From positions 671,010-735,009 of the forward strand of contig CAJGBI010000001.1 in NCBI GenBank assembly GCA_904424815.1: a stretch of 64,000 nt of DNA. Direction: 5' to 3'. Each line of letters starts with the position of its first letter. The first letter of the stretch is position 1. Of the stretch, positions 41,986 through 51,173 are shown piece after piece. The notes beneath the pieces are model-generated. The model saw nothing but the letters and a program-made list of their open reading frames with translations, did not search any database and had not been told where the DNA came from. The DNA is from Puniceicoccaceae bacterium Marseille-Q1082. GTDB taxonomy: Bacteria > Verrucomicrobiota > Verrucomicrobiia > Opitutales > Intestinicryptomonadaceae. A program made the translations under genes and the position numbers.

Positions 41986-42726
41986 TTATTTGGTTTCTTT
42001 CATTTTCGGGGCGTCCGCGGTTTCCGCGCTTGTTCCGCCCGATTCGGGCGCGCCGCCGGCAGTTTCGCGCGCCGCGTCGCAGCGGAGTTTGTCGGAATCC
42101 AAAAAGCGGCGGGCGAGGGCGGCGAGCTCCGCCCTGCGTTCGCCCGAAAAGCTGTCCCGCGCGAATTTTGCCATGTCGGATGAGTTGAGTATACCCGCGA
42201 GGATTTCCCGTTGGACGCGGTCGAAGGCCGCAGATTCGGAGGCTATTTTCAAAAATTCCTGCGTCGTCTTTACGAGGGCGGGGATGGAGTGGCGGGCCTC
42301 GATGTAGGCGCGCACGGCGGAGCTCACGCGGGAAGCGAACTCTTTCGCGTCGAGGTTTTCGGAATCCGCCTCCGCCGCGGCGACCGCCTCGATTGCGAGC
42401 TCGTATGGCGCCTTGGGAGGGAGCTTTTTCGGCCTAAAAATAAAATACGCGGCGGTTCCCGCGGCGCACAGCGCGCCGAGCGCCCACGCCCAGTATTTCT
42501 CCCAAAAGCCCATGCCGATTTTCCCCCTGTCGGGCGAAATCTCCGGAAATATGCTCTCGTACGATACGGAATCGTCCTTGGCGGGCGCGTTCGGAATGGA
42601 AGCCGCGGGGACGCCCTGCGGGGAGGGTTGCGGCAGGGCAGCCTGCGCGCGTGCGGGGAGGGCGGCGGCGAGCGCGGCGGCGGCGAGCGCGCTTCGGATT
42701 GAAACTGTGCTGAAAAGCTTTATCAT
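41986..42726 (-). CDS. Bat-operon membrane protein, DUF4381-like
   Basis: 246 residues: signal peptide (1 to about 28), a short periplasmic segment, one transmembrane helix (about 80-98, WALGALCAAGTAAYFIF) and a cytoplasmic helical domain (EFASRVSSAVRAYIEARHSIPALVKTTQEFL, split) as found in the small protein between DUF58 and BatA in many Bat operons. It overlaps the DUF58 gene by four bases and precedes batA by four. Confidence 0.8.
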   Translation of the reverse strand: MIKLFSTVSIRSALAAAALAAALPARAQAALPQPSPQGVPAASIPNAPAKDDSVSYESIFPEISPDRGKIGMGFWEKYWAWALGALCAAGTAAYFIFRPKKLPPKAPYELAIEAVAAAEADSENLDAKEFASRVSSAVRAYIEARHSIPALVKTTQEFLKIASESAAFDRVQREILAGILNSSDMAKFARDSFSGERRAELAALARRFLDSDKLRCDAARETAGGAPESGGTSAETADAPKMKETK

Positions 42727-43649
42727 TGTCTTGCGGCGCGCCTTTCGAAAAACCTTCTCAAAGCCGAGATGTACGGCTTGTCGGTAAAGGTTTCGAGCAG
42801 GTCGATTTTGGAGCGCGCGAGCGCGCGCTTGAATTTTTTCATGCGCTCCGAATTTATCTCTTCGTACTTGGCGCACACGGCGGGATTGTTGGTGTCGAGC
42901 GCGACGATTTCTCCCGTTTCGCCGTCTTCGAGGGTGACGGTTCCCAGGCCGCGCGGCATGGAGAGCTCTCGCGGGTCGGAGAGCGAAAAGCACACGAGGT
43001 CGTGGCGGCGGTTTGCGAGGTCGAGCGACTTGAACACCGTGTCGGAAAGCTTTTCGTCGGGGTCGGGCAGCTTGCCGTCAGGGCCTTGCAAGAAGTCGCT
43101 TATGAGGACGACTATCGCCCTGCGCTTCAAAATGCGGTTGATTTCGTCGAGCGCGGCCGCGATGTCGGTGCCCGCCTTTTGCGGCTTCCAGACGAGTATG
43201 TCGCGTATGAGCCTGAGTATGTGCCTGCGCCCCTTGCGCGGCGGAATTATGTGCTCCACGCCCTCGGTGAACAGGGCTAGCCCGACTTTGTCGCCGTTGC
43301 GCGCCGCCGAAAAAGCGAGCGTGCTGGCGAGCTCCGCGGCGAGCTCGCGCTTGGAGAGCTCCCCGCTGCCGAACCGGCCGCTGGCCGAGAGGTCCACGGC
43401 TATCATCATGGTCAGCTCGCGCTCTTCGCGGTATTTTTTGACGTGCGCCTTGCCGGTGCGCGCGGTGACATTCCAGTCGATGCTCCGTATTTCGTCGCCC
43501 GGCTCGTATTCGCGCGCCTCCTCAAAGTCCATGCCGCGCCCCTTGAAGAGGCTGTGGTACGCGCCGGCGAGCGCGTCGCTGACGTGCCGGTTGGTGCGGA
43601 TTTCTATTTGCCGCACCTTTTTGAGCATATCTGTAAGCTTGTCGCCCAT
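42723..43649 (-). CDS. DUF58 domain protein of the Bat operon
   Basis: 308 residues, cytoplasmic. It has the DUF58 hallmark FKGRGMDFEEAREYEPGDEIRSIDWNVTARTGKAHVKKYREERE (split over 36-78) and a VWA-like core with DLSASGRFGS. It usually couples the MoxR ATPase to the VWA membrane proteins. The ATG lies 15 bases after the moxR stop. Confidence 0.93.
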   Translation of the reverse strand: MGDKLTDMLKKVRQIEIRTNRHVSDALAGAYHSLFKGRGMDFEEAREYEPGDEIRSIDWNVTARTGKAHVKKYREERELTMMIAVDLSASGRFGSGELSKRELAAELASTLAFSAARNGDKVGLALFTEGVEHIIPPRKGRRHILRLIRDILVWKPQKAGTDIAAALDEINRILKRRAIVVLISDFLQGPDGKLPDPDEKLSDTVFKSLDLANRRHDLVCFSLSDPRELSMPRGLGTVTLEDGETGEIVALDTNNPAVCAKYEEINSERMKKFKRALARSKIDLLETFTDKPYISALRRFFERRAARQ

Positions 43650-43664
43650 CGGAAACTTTTCGGA

Positions 43665-44657
43665 TTACGGTACGGCGACTTTCCCGAGCACGCTTTCGAC
43701 GATGTTCTCGCTCGAAATGCTTTCCGCCTCCGCCTCGTAGGAGACTATGATCCTGTGGCGGAGAACGTCGGGGGAAATGTCTTTCACGTCCTGCGGGACG
43801 ACGTATCCGCGCCCTTCGAGGAAGGCGCGCGCCTTTGCGGCGAGCGCGAGCGCGATGGTCGCCCTGGGGCTGGCGCCGAACTGTATCATGTTTTCGAGGT
43901 TTTTGAGTCCGTATTTTTCGGGCTCCCGCGTGGCGAACACTATGTCGACGATGTAGTCTTTTATCTTGTCGTCGAGATAGATTTCGTCGACAACCTCGCG
44001 CGCCGAGAGAATCTGGGCGGGATTTACCACGGTGTTGACACTCTCTCCGACCTTTGTTTTCGCCATGAGATCCAGGATTATGCGCTCCTCCTTCTTGTCG
44101 GGGTAGCCGATTTTGAGCTTGAGCATGAAGCGGTCAACCTGCGCCTCGGGGAGCTGGTAGGTGCCCTCCTGGTCTATCGGGTTTTGGGTGGCGAGCACGA
44201 GGAACGGCTCCGGCAGGGCGAAAGTTTCGCCGCCTATGGTGACTTGGCGCTCCTGCATGGCCTCTAAAAGCGCGCTCTGTACTTTCGCCGGCGCCCTGTT
44301 GATTTCGTCGGCGAGCACGATGTTCGCGAAAATCGGGCCCTTTTGCGTCAAAAATTCGCCCTTTTGCTGGTTGTAAATGAGGGTTCCGACGATGTCGGCG
44401 GGCAGGAGGTCGGGAGTGAACTGGATTCTGCTAAACTTTGAATCCATGGCCGAGGCCATCGTCTTGACCGCGAGGGTCTTCGCGAGGCCCGGGACGCCTT
44501 CGAGAAGGACGTGCCCGTTTGCGAGTATGCCTATCAGCAGGCGGTCGACCAGGTATTTCTGCCCGACTATGACCTTGCCGATTTCCTGTTTAAGCAAAGA
44601 GGTCCACTCGTAGGCGGACTTTACCTTGTCGTTGATTTGGGTTAGGTTTGTGCTCAT
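43665..44657 (-). CDS. moxR: MoxR-family AAA+ ATPase
   Basis: 330 residues. Walker A GVPGLAKT (54-61), Walker B VLADEINRAPAKVQSALLEAMQERQVT (split), sensor LATQNPIDQEGTYQLPEAQVDRF and the C-terminal lid with GASPRATIALALAAKARAFLEGR (split). It is the chaperone-like ATPase that heads the moxR-DUF58-bat operon, which acts on envelope proteins through VWA adaptors. First gene of a seven-gene unit reaching 35838. Confidence 0.95.
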   Translation of the reverse strand: MSTNLTQINDKVKSAYEWTSLLKQEIGKVIVGQKYLVDRLLIGILANGHVLLEGVPGLAKTLAVKTMASAMDSKFSRIQFTPDLLPADIVGTLIYNQQKGEFLTQKGPIFANIVLADEINRAPAKVQSALLEAMQERQVTIGGETFALPEPFLVLATQNPIDQEGTYQLPEAQVDRFMLKLKIGYPDKKEERIILDLMAKTKVGESVNTVVNPAQILSAREVVDEIYLDDKIKDYIVDIVFATREPEKYGLKNLENMIQFGASPRATIALALAAKARAFLEGRGYVVPQDVKDISPDVLRHRIIVSYEAEAESISSENIVESVLGKVAVP

Positions 44658-44793
44658 TTTTAGGGTATATTTTAAAGTTGCAGAATCTCCCGCCGCGCTT
44701 CGGGCGGGCTCGCGGATTTTTTATAGCCGCCCGCAGGGATATAAGACAAAGCGGTTGCGGCAAAGTTCATTTTTTCGGAAGCGCTCCGGCGCG

Positions 44794-46065
44794 CTAAGGC
44801 TCTTTAGGCGCAACCGTGCGGACATGCTCGAAAGTGATTTTCGGGCGGCGGTCGCCGCCGCGCCGCGCGGAAGCGGAATCCGCCTTATTTTCGCCGTTAT
44901 TTTCATTTTTCTCAATATCGGCGTCCGGCGGGGAAGATAAAGGGGAATCGTACCGAATTCCCGATTCCTCTATGTATTTGCGCATTCCGTCCGAAGTGTA
45001 GAGGAATTTTTCGAGTTCCGCGCGCATTTTTTCCGGCGGAAGCTTTTTTATATCGGCGAAGGCGTCGTCCGGCTCGGCGCTTTTTTCGCCCGCGCCATTG
45101 TCTCCGCCCTCCGATTCCCGAGGGGGCTTTCGCCCTCCGCCGGAATCGAGGTTCTCCGCGGATTCGGGGGATTTTTCCGAATCGCCGCCCTCGGTTGAAT
45201 CCTCCGCGTTGCCGTATGAATCCGCCGAGTGGAATATCGCGCCGCGTTCGCCGCTTTCCTGTTTCAGTATTATCGCGAAATTCTCGATTTTATCGAGGTG
45301 CGAATGTATGTCGGAATGCAGCTTTTGCGCGGAGTTTACGCCGTAGGCAAAATTCAGGAAATCCGTGAGCTCCCTCGACTCGAATTCTATCTTGTCGCCG
45401 TCTTCGTACTCGTTGCGCCCGATGTCGAGCTCTATCGTTCCGAGCTTGAATACCCCCGCCATGTCTATGCGCCCGTCTATGGGGTCGTGCTTGGGCGCGG
45501 GGGCGTCGTTTTTCCCGTCCCAGGACACCCTGAAAGCCTTGGAGTTGGGCTCGAAAGCGGGGTCGTCGACGATTCCGAGCACGGATATTCTTATCATATT
45601 TTTTTCGTCGGGCGCCTTTTCTTCGCCGGCTTCCGGCTCGATATTCGGGGCGTATTCGATTGCGGAACTTGCGGCGGAGCCCGCAAGGGGCGTTTCAGGC
45701 GGCTTTGCGGCTTCTTTCCGGCGGGGCAGGCTCTTTTCCTTTCCGTTTGGCGCCTCTTCCACATTTTCTGCGGAAAACAGCGGGAGGTCTTTTATATAGA
45801 GCCAGAGCGACGCCGATATGATTTTGTCCGTGCGCTCGTCGAGCCCAACATCTATTCCGCGGGCGGTGAAGGGGAGGTAGGCAATCGCCCTCTCCGACTT
45901 GAACCTTGAAACGGCGAGGACTTCGGAGGATGAAAATTCCTCGGATTTGGCCGCCTCGAATATGAACGTGTCGGAGCGGTTCGCCGGCAAGTCCACCGCG
46001 CGCGCCGCATCTCCCAAAAACGCCGTCGCGCAAACGGCAGCGGCGAATGCCAATCCCCCTTTCAT
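44794..46065 (-). CDS. Exported protein with DNRLRE/CBM96-like domain
   Basis: 423 residues from MKGGLAFAAAVCATAFLGDAARA, a signal peptide; an ATG six codons earlier (46083) is possible. The mature N terminus recalls the carbohydrate-binding CBM96/DNRLRE fold: NRSDTFIFEAAKSEEF, RAIAYLPFTARGID and DKIISASLWLYIKDL, then FRVSWDG and a long acidic, low-complexity C terminus (about 290-420) rich in Glu, Ser and Gly. Function may be cell-surface or glycan related. Stands alone between moxR and hpf. Confidence 0.6.
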   Translation of the reverse strand: MKGGLAFAAAVCATAFLGDAARAVDLPANRSDTFIFEAAKSEEFSSSEVLAVSRFKSERAIAYLPFTARGIDVGLDERTDKIISASLWLYIKDLPLFSAENVEEAPNGKEKSLPRRKEAAKPPETPLAGSAASSAIEYAPNIEPEAGEEKAPDEKNMIRISVLGIVDDPAFEPNSKAFRVSWDGKNDAPAPKHDPIDGRIDMAGVFKLGTIELDIGRNEYEDGDKIEFESRELTDFLNFAYGVNSAQKLHSDIHSHLDKIENFAIILKQESGERGAIFHSADSYGNAEDSTEGGDSEKSPESAENLDSGGGRKPPRESEGGDNGAGEKSAEPDDAFADIKKLPPEKMRAELEKFLYTSDGMRKYIEESGIRYDSPLSSPPDADIEKNENNGENKADSASARRGGDRRPKITFEHVRTVAPKEP

Positions 46066-46188
46066 CGAATGCCAATTTAACATAAAAACTGCGCCCGTGT
46101 CCACAATAATCGGGCTGCGCGCCGGCCGCCCAAAAAATTTCGCGGAGGCGATAGCGGGGAAATACGGAGAAAGGGAAGGGGAAAACCG

Positions 46189-46221
46189 CAAAAAAAATCC
46201 GCCGCGTTTCAGCGGGCGGAT
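46189..46221 (-). terminator. Terminator after hpf
   Basis: Minus-strand stem ATCCGCC/GGCGGAT (46197-46203 with 46215-46221) followed by T residues (plus-strand A run 46189-46197). Confidence 0.65.
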
Positions 46222-46251
46222 CTGGCGCTTTTCAAATTTTTTTACGGGCGC

Positions 46252-46605
46252 TCAGGCGCTCTTCGAGAGCTTGGCCGGAGCCTCGACAACCTTGCGCTTT
46301 ATGCGCTCGAGCCTGTGGCGGCGTCGGATTTTTCTGGCGAGCTTTACCAGAAGCTCGTCGATGGACTTGTACATGTCGTCGCTTGCGACGCTGACTACCA
46401 TATCGGGGCCCTGGATTTCGAGGCGGCCTTTCGCCGTGAACTCGTTGTGGTGGTGTTTGTTGGGCTGGTACGCAAGCTCTACCCTCAGCCTTATGATGCG
46501 GTCGTCGTGAACGAAGAGCTTCTGCATTTTATTCACGACGTTCTCTTTCAGCGCATCTGTGAGTTCGAGGTTTTGTCCCGATATGATGATTTCGTTGTCG
46601 CTCAT
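46252..46605 (-). CDS. hpf: Ribosome hibernation promoting factor
   Basis: 117 residues, the short HPF/YfiA form. IIISGQNLELTDALKENVVNKMQKL, LRVELAYQ, EFTAKGRLEI and DDMYKSIDELLVKLARKIRR (each split) follow the beta-alpha-beta3-alpha fold with its basic surface. It binds the 30S decoding region in starved cells. Single gene with its own terminator, divergent from the SDR gene. Confidence 0.92.
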   Translation of the reverse strand: MSDNEIIISGQNLELTDALKENVVNKMQKLFVHDDRIIRLRVELAYQPNKHHHNEFTAKGRLEIQGPDMVVSVASDDMYKSIDELLVKLARKIRRRHRLERIKRKVVEAPAKLSKSA

Positions 46606-46874
46606 GTTTTCCTTCTTTCGGTTTTTGTTTTCGGGAAGCCCGCCTGCGGAAATCCGGAGGCGGAACCGCCCGCTTTAAGTCGCAAATTTTATATCGTCGC
46701 CTTTCGCGTTTTTGTTAAGCGCCCTTTTTCGCCCGCGCGCCCGATTCCATAAAAAAGAACTCCGCTTCCGGAGCCGCGTTCCAAAAATTTTGAATTTTTT
46801 TGATTAGTTTCTTGGAAATGTCTCCCGAAGCGTTTACAGATTAGAAAAAAAATTTTTTAAAGGCAAGCCGAAAT

Positions 46875-47720
46875 ATGAACACTCCGGACAGGGCAGCGGC
46901 GGCGGAACTTGCAAAATACGACGCCGTTTTTGTGACGGGCGGATCCTCCGGCATAGGCGAGGCCTTTTTGCGGGGCGCGCTCGAGCATTCCCGCGCGCGG
47001 GTTTTCAACATTTCCAGGAGCGCGCCCTCCGCAGGGCTTTCGGAGATCAGGGAATTTGTCCACATTCCCTGCGATCTCTCGGACGCTTCCGCCCTCGATT
47101 CGCTTTCCGCCCGCGTGCGCGGGGAAATTTCCGCACTCGGAACCTCCAGGCCCCCGCGGGTGCTGCTGGTAAACAACGCCGGATTCGGGCTGTACGGGGA
47201 ATTTCCGTCTCCGGACGTTTCGAGAAACATGCAGATGATTCGCCTTAACGTCTCGGCTCTCACGCGGCTTTGCGCCGAATTTCTGCCGGCGGTAAAGGCG
47301 GGCGGGGGGTCCATAATAAACGTGTCGAGCCTGGCGGCTTTCGAGCCGTGCCCGGTGCTCGGGGTTTACGCGGCGACCAAGGCGTACGTGAAGAGCTTTT
47401 CGCTGTCGCTTTCCTACGAGCTCGGCAAGCATGGATGCAAATGCCTCTGCGTCTGCCCGGGCCCGACTTCGAGCAACTTTTTCAAGGCGGCGGGCTTTGA
47501 CGAACCCCCTCTTGCGGGCGGATACGGGCACGAGCCCGCGGAGGTCGCCGCGGCCTCTTATTCCGCTTTGGCGAGGGGGCGCGCGATTGTCGTGGTCGGG
47601 TTTTGGAATTCGGCGGTCGCGCTTTTGGCGCGCATTGCGCCCACGCGGCTTTTGCTCGAAATTTCCGGCCGAGTGCTGGAGCGCGTCCGCAGACCCCGCC
47701 GCGCCGGAAAGGCAACTTGA
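46875..47720 (+). CDS. Short-chain dehydrogenase/reductase
   Basis: 281 residues. TGGSSGIG (21-28) binds the nucleotide; NNAG (100-103), Ser151/152 and YAATK (Tyr165, Lys169) form the active site. The C terminus has a longer tail (about 245-281) with a hydrophobic stretch and basic end, as in the SDR subfamily near YqjQ/DltE. Substrate unknown. A small membrane protein and gpsA follow on the same strand. Confidence 0.9.
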   Translation: MNTPDRAAAAELAKYDAVFVTGGSSGIGEAFLRGALEHSRARVFNISRSAPSAGLSEIREFVHIPCDLSDASALDSLSARVRGEISALGTSRPPRVLLVNNAGFGLYGEFPSPDVSRNMQMIRLNVSALTRLCAEFLPAVKAGGGSIINVSSLAAFEPCPVLGVYAATKAYVKSFSLSLSYELGKHGCKCLCVCPGPTSSNFFKAAGFDEPPLAGGYGHEPAEVAAASYSALARGRAIVVVGFWNSAVALLARIAPTRLLLEISGRVLERVRRPRRAGKAT

Positions 47721-47753
47721 ATCTTGCATTCGCGCCGCTTTTGTGATTTTCCA

Positions 47754-47909
47754 ATGTTGCTTTTTATGCTGAAATTTATCCGAAAAATAAAAAATCCGGA
47801 TGCCGGTCCGCACAATGTCGCGCTCGGATTGGCGTATCTTGCAGTATTCGGCGCGATGCTCGCGTATTCGCTTTATTGGCATTTTGCCGCGCGCGCGGAT
47901 TCCCTTTGA
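47754..47909 (+). CDS. Small membrane protein, unknown function
   Basis: 51 residues from ATG 47754 (or 47 from ATG 47766). A basic N terminus (FIRKIKNPDAG) is followed by one strong hydrophobic helix (VALGLAYLAVFGAMLAYSL) and a short tail. The composition and the tight fit between SDR and gpsA make it a plausible real gene; no family recognised. Confidence 0.5.
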   Translation: MLLFMLKFIRKIKNPDAGPHNVALGLAYLAVFGAMLAYSLYWHFAARADSL

Positions 47910-47925
47910 TTCTCCAATTTTCGAC

Positions 47926-48936
47926 ATGAAAACTTTCAAAAAAACGGCGGTTATCGGCGCGGGGGCGTGGGGTACGGCCCTGTCGATAATCCTCTCAAAA
48001 AATTTCGGCGAAGTGTCCGTGTGGGCGCGCGAAGGCGAAATAGTGGATTCCGTGGCGGCCTCGCGGGAAAACTCCGTGTTTTTGCCCGGCGTGAAGATTC
48101 CTGAAAACGTCGAGTTTTCCGGAGACGCCAGGCGGGTTCTCCAAGGCGCGCAGATGGTCGTGTGGGTGGTGCCGATAAAATATCTTTCGTCCGCCGCCGA
48201 GGCTTTCGCGCCGCACGTCGAAGAGGGCGCGATAATGGTGAACGCCGGAAAGGGGATAGAAGTCGGGACGTGGCGCAGGCCGTCGGAAATCCTTGAAGCC
48301 GCAGTAAAACAGGCCTCGAGCGTGGGCTCCATAATGGGCCCGAACATCGCCTACGAAGTCGCCCAGGACAGGTACGCGGAGGACATAGTCGCCCTCACTT
48401 CCCACTCCGACTCCGTGCTTGCGGCAAGGGCGTTTTCAACCCCGTCTTTCATAGTGCGCCCGTCGGACGACGTCGTGGGCGTTGAGATCGGGGCGGCGCT
48501 AAAAAATATCGTGGCGTTAGCTGCGGGGTTCTGCGACGGCATGGATCTCGGGGCAAACACCAAGGCAATAGTGATGGCGCGCGGGTTTCAGGAGATATAC
48601 CGCGCCGCCGCCTCCCTCGGGGCGTGGAGCGATTCATTCGTAAAGGAGTCCGCCATTCTCGGCGACGTCCTCACCACCTGCATAAGCCCCGATTCGCGCA
48701 ACCGCACCACGGGAGAGCACCTCGGGCGCGGCCTGAGCGTTCCGGAAGCGCTGAAACTTTTGAAGGGCAGGGTTTGCGCCGGCCTCGAAACGATACAAAT
48801 TTGCAGAATGTTTGAGAAGCTCAATGTCAAGCTCCCGATAATGACGGCTCTCTGCGACCTTTCGGAGGGCAAAATAAACCGCCAGGAGTGCCTGGCGCGC
48901 ATTCTCGGCGCGCGCGAAGCCGCCGCCGACGCCTGA
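47926..48936 (+). CDS. gpsA: NAD(P)-dependent glycerol-3-phosphate dehydrogenase
   Basis: 336 residues from MKTFKKTAVIGAGAWGTALS; the dinucleotide motif is GAGAWG (11-16). Conserved MVNAGKGIE, IMGPNIAYEVA (variant of LSGPSFAxEV), GVEIGAALKNIVALAAGFCDGMDLG with the catalytic lysine, and SRNRTTGEHLGRG follow. It makes sn-glycerol-3-phosphate for phospholipids. LSGPS is changed to IMGPN, which is unusual but in a variable spot. Confidence 0.94.
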   Translation: MKTFKKTAVIGAGAWGTALSIILSKNFGEVSVWAREGEIVDSVAASRENSVFLPGVKIPENVEFSGDARRVLQGAQMVVWVVPIKYLSSAAEAFAPHVEEGAIMVNAGKGIEVGTWRRPSEILEAAVKQASSVGSIMGPNIAYEVAQDRYAEDIVALTSHSDSVLAARAFSTPSFIVRPSDDVVGVEIGAALKNIVALAAGFCDGMDLGANTKAIVMARGFQEIYRAAASLGAWSDSFVKESAILGDVLTTCISPDSRNRTTGEHLGRGLSVPEALKLLKGRVCAGLETIQICRMFEKLNVKLPIMTALCDLSEGKINRQECLARILGAREAAADA

Positions 48937-49249
48937 GCGCGCGCAGGGGGCGGCCCCCTTTATGGGCGCGCAGCGCCGGCGCGCGTCAAAATATCAGCCG
49001 TCTCCAAAATTCCGCGGGTTAACGGGGGCAAATTTCCGGTATATTCGCCTAACCTACTTCCAGAGGTTCGCTTTTTTTGACGGAGCCCGCGACAGTGGGG
49101 AAGGGGAGGCGTTTGGCGGGATCAGCCGCAACGGCGGAGCCCGCTTTCAGCGGAAGCGGCCGCGCATTCTGCCCGTTAAATCCGGATTAGGGCGAAATAA
49201 CGAACGTTGCTCGGAGCCATTATGGATAGGCTCCGCCAAGCGCCCCGTT
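48937..49249. other. Intergenic region between convergent gpsA and htpG
   Basis: About 310 bases. A short GC hairpin (AGGGGG CGG CCCCCT, 48945-48959) follows gpsA and may help end it, though only a weak T run follows. CGGAGCC/GGCTCCG (49212-49218 with 49229-49235) forms another hairpin just past htpG. No gene or RNA recognised. Confidence 0.4.
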
Positions 49250-51082
49250 TCAGGGGCGGACTTTTGCGAGAATTTCGTTCAGCCGCTTTGCCATTGTGCG
49301 CGGATTCTCGAGAAGCCCCGCCGCAAGCAGCGCGTTGTCGTAGAGCTGGTCGAGCACGAGTTTTGCCGTGTCGGGGTTCGACTTTCTCAAAGAATCGAGG
49401 TTTTTTATGACTTCGCTCTTGGGGTTTATCTCGAACTTTATTATCGGCGCCGGCATTTTGGAGTCCGGATTCATCGCCTTTAACATAATGCGCATCTGCG
49501 GCGTGAGGCTGTCGGCGTTGAGGGCCGCCGCGGGGCTGTCCACGAGGCGTCCGGAGGTCAGCACCTCCGAGGCCTTTTCGGAGCCGAGGGTTTCCTGTAT
49601 CCAATTTTTGAGCTCATCGGCTTCCTCTTTCGATAGGGCCCCCGATTCGTCGGCGCCCTTCGGCGTTTCAGAGAGCGATATGCCTGCGGAGTCTATGGAC
49701 GCGAAAGGTTTGCCGGAAAATTCGCCGAGATTGCCCGCGAGGAACGTGTCGATGGGCTCGTACATGAACAGAACCTCCAGCCCGCGCGAGGCGAACGCCT
49801 CCAAGTACGGGCCGCTTTCTATCGCCGCCCTGTCCTGGGCCGCAGCGTAGAATATTTCTTTCTGCCCGTCCTTCATGCGAGAAACGTAGTCGTCGAGCGA
49901 CGCGAACTCGCCTTCCTTCATCGCGCTCGACTCAAAGCGCAGGAGTTTGGAGAGCTCGTCGCGGTTGTCGAAGTCCGTCGCGGCGCCCTCTTTTATAAAC
50001 ATGCCGAAATTTTTGAAGAATTTGGCGTATTTTTCGGGATCGCCCTTTGCGATTTCCGCAAGGCGTTTCAGGAATCTCTTCGTCACGACCTTGCCGAGCT
50101 TGCGGACGAGGGCGGAGTCCTGCATGCTTTCGCGAGATATGTTCAGCGGAATGTCGGCGGAGTCTATTACGCCCTTTGCGAAGCGCATCCATTCGGGGAA
50201 AAGCCCCTCCGGCCGCGGGTCGATGAGAACCTTTTTGCAGTAGAGCGCGACTTCGCACTCGGTTTTGCCGAAGCCGAGGCGCTCGGGGTTTGCGGCGGGA
50301 ATATATATGAGCGCGTTGAGCTCGACGGGCGCGTCGGCCTTGAAGTGCAGGCAGTCGATCGGCTCCTCCGAGGAATGCGTGTGGAATTTGAAAAATTCGT
50401 CGTAATCCTCTTTTTTGAGCTCCGACTTGGATTTCAGCCATATCGCGCGGCGGGTTCCGATTTTCTCGCCGTTGAGCTCTATCGGGAAGTCTACATACGC
50501 GCTGTATTTTTCGAGTATGGACTTTACGCGCCAGGCCTTGGAAAATTCGTCGCATTCCTTTTTGAGCCTGGCGACGATTTTCGTGCCGCGCTCCTTTTTG
50601 TCGAAATCCTCTATTGTGAAATTTTCCGAGCCGTCGCAGCTCCAATGGTGGCCCTTGCCGTCTTCGCCCGCGGTGTAGACGTCGACGCGGTCGGAGACCA
50701 TGAACACGCTGTAAAATCCCACGCCGAACTGCCCTATCAGACCCTCCGAGAGATTTCCTTTTGCCGCCTTTACCGCCTCGACAAACGATTTCGAGCCCGA
50801 ATGGGCTATGGTGCCGAGGTTCTCCACGAGCTCTTCGCCCGTCATGCCGATTCCGAAGTCCTCGATGGAAAAAACGTTCTCCTTTTCGTCGAGCGTTATG
50901 GATATTTTGAGCGAATCTTCCGGAACAGGCTCGTCTTTGGCGAGCTTCCGGTAGCGCAGCTTTCCGGACGCGTCCGAGGCGTTTGAAACGAGTTCCCTTA
51001 CGAATATCTCCTTATCCGTGTAGAGAGAGTTTATCACTATGTCGAGCACCTGTTTGACTTCGGCTTTGAATTTGTATTCCAT
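49250..51082 (-). CDS. htpG: Hsp90 chaperone HtpG
   Basis: 610 residues from MEYKFKAEVKQVLDIVINSLYTDKEIFVRELVSNASDASGKLRYRK (split). The GHKL ATPase domain has ENVFSIEDFGIGMTGEEL, GTIAHSGSKSFVEA and GQFGVGFYSVFMVSDRV. The middle domain has EEPIDCLHFKADAPVEL and SADIPLNISRESMQD; the dimerisation domain ends NEILAKVRP. All Hsp90 landmarks present; slightly short for the family. Single gene on the minus strand, divergent from the deoxyribosyltransferase-like gene. Confidence 0.96.
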   Translation of the reverse strand: MEYKFKAEVKQVLDIVINSLYTDKEIFVRELVSNASDASGKLRYRKLAKDEPVPEDSLKISITLDEKENVFSIEDFGIGMTGEELVENLGTIAHSGSKSFVEAVKAAKGNLSEGLIGQFGVGFYSVFMVSDRVDVYTAGEDGKGHHWSCDGSENFTIEDFDKKERGTKIVARLKKECDEFSKAWRVKSILEKYSAYVDFPIELNGEKIGTRRAIWLKSKSELKKEDYDEFFKFHTHSSEEPIDCLHFKADAPVELNALIYIPAANPERLGFGKTECEVALYCKKVLIDPRPEGLFPEWMRFAKGVIDSADIPLNISRESMQDSALVRKLGKVVTKRFLKRLAEIAKGDPEKYAKFFKNFGMFIKEGAATDFDNRDELSKLLRFESSAMKEGEFASLDDYVSRMKDGQKEIFYAAAQDRAAIESGPYLEAFASRGLEVLFMYEPIDTFLAGNLGEFSGKPFASIDSAGISLSETPKGADESGALSKEEADELKNWIQETLGSEKASEVLTSGRLVDSPAAALNADSLTPQMRIMLKAMNPDSKMPAPIIKFEINPKSEVIKNLDSLRKSNPDTAKLVLDQLYDNALLAAGLLENPRTMAKRLNEILAKVRP

Positions 51083-51173
51083 ATGGCGCCTTCTTTGCAA
51101 AAATCTGTTGTGTTTGAAGCGTTTTGAATCTAATCGTCTATAAAGAAAAATTTTAAACGCCAATACACGAAAA

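Noticed and set aside
44684-44722. Hairpin CCCGCC/GGGCGGG followed by T residues upstream of moxR
   Set aside because: Oriented for plus-strand transcripts, but no plus-strand gene ends here; neighbours are on the minus strand.
46857-48347. 496-residue minus-strand open frame
   Set aside because: Antisense to the SDR gene and gpsA, both with clear motifs.
48960-49240. Possible structured RNA (SRP RNA or tmRNA) between gpsA and htpG
   Set aside because: No conserved SRP tetraloop domain, tmRNA ends or other known signature; only two small hairpins.
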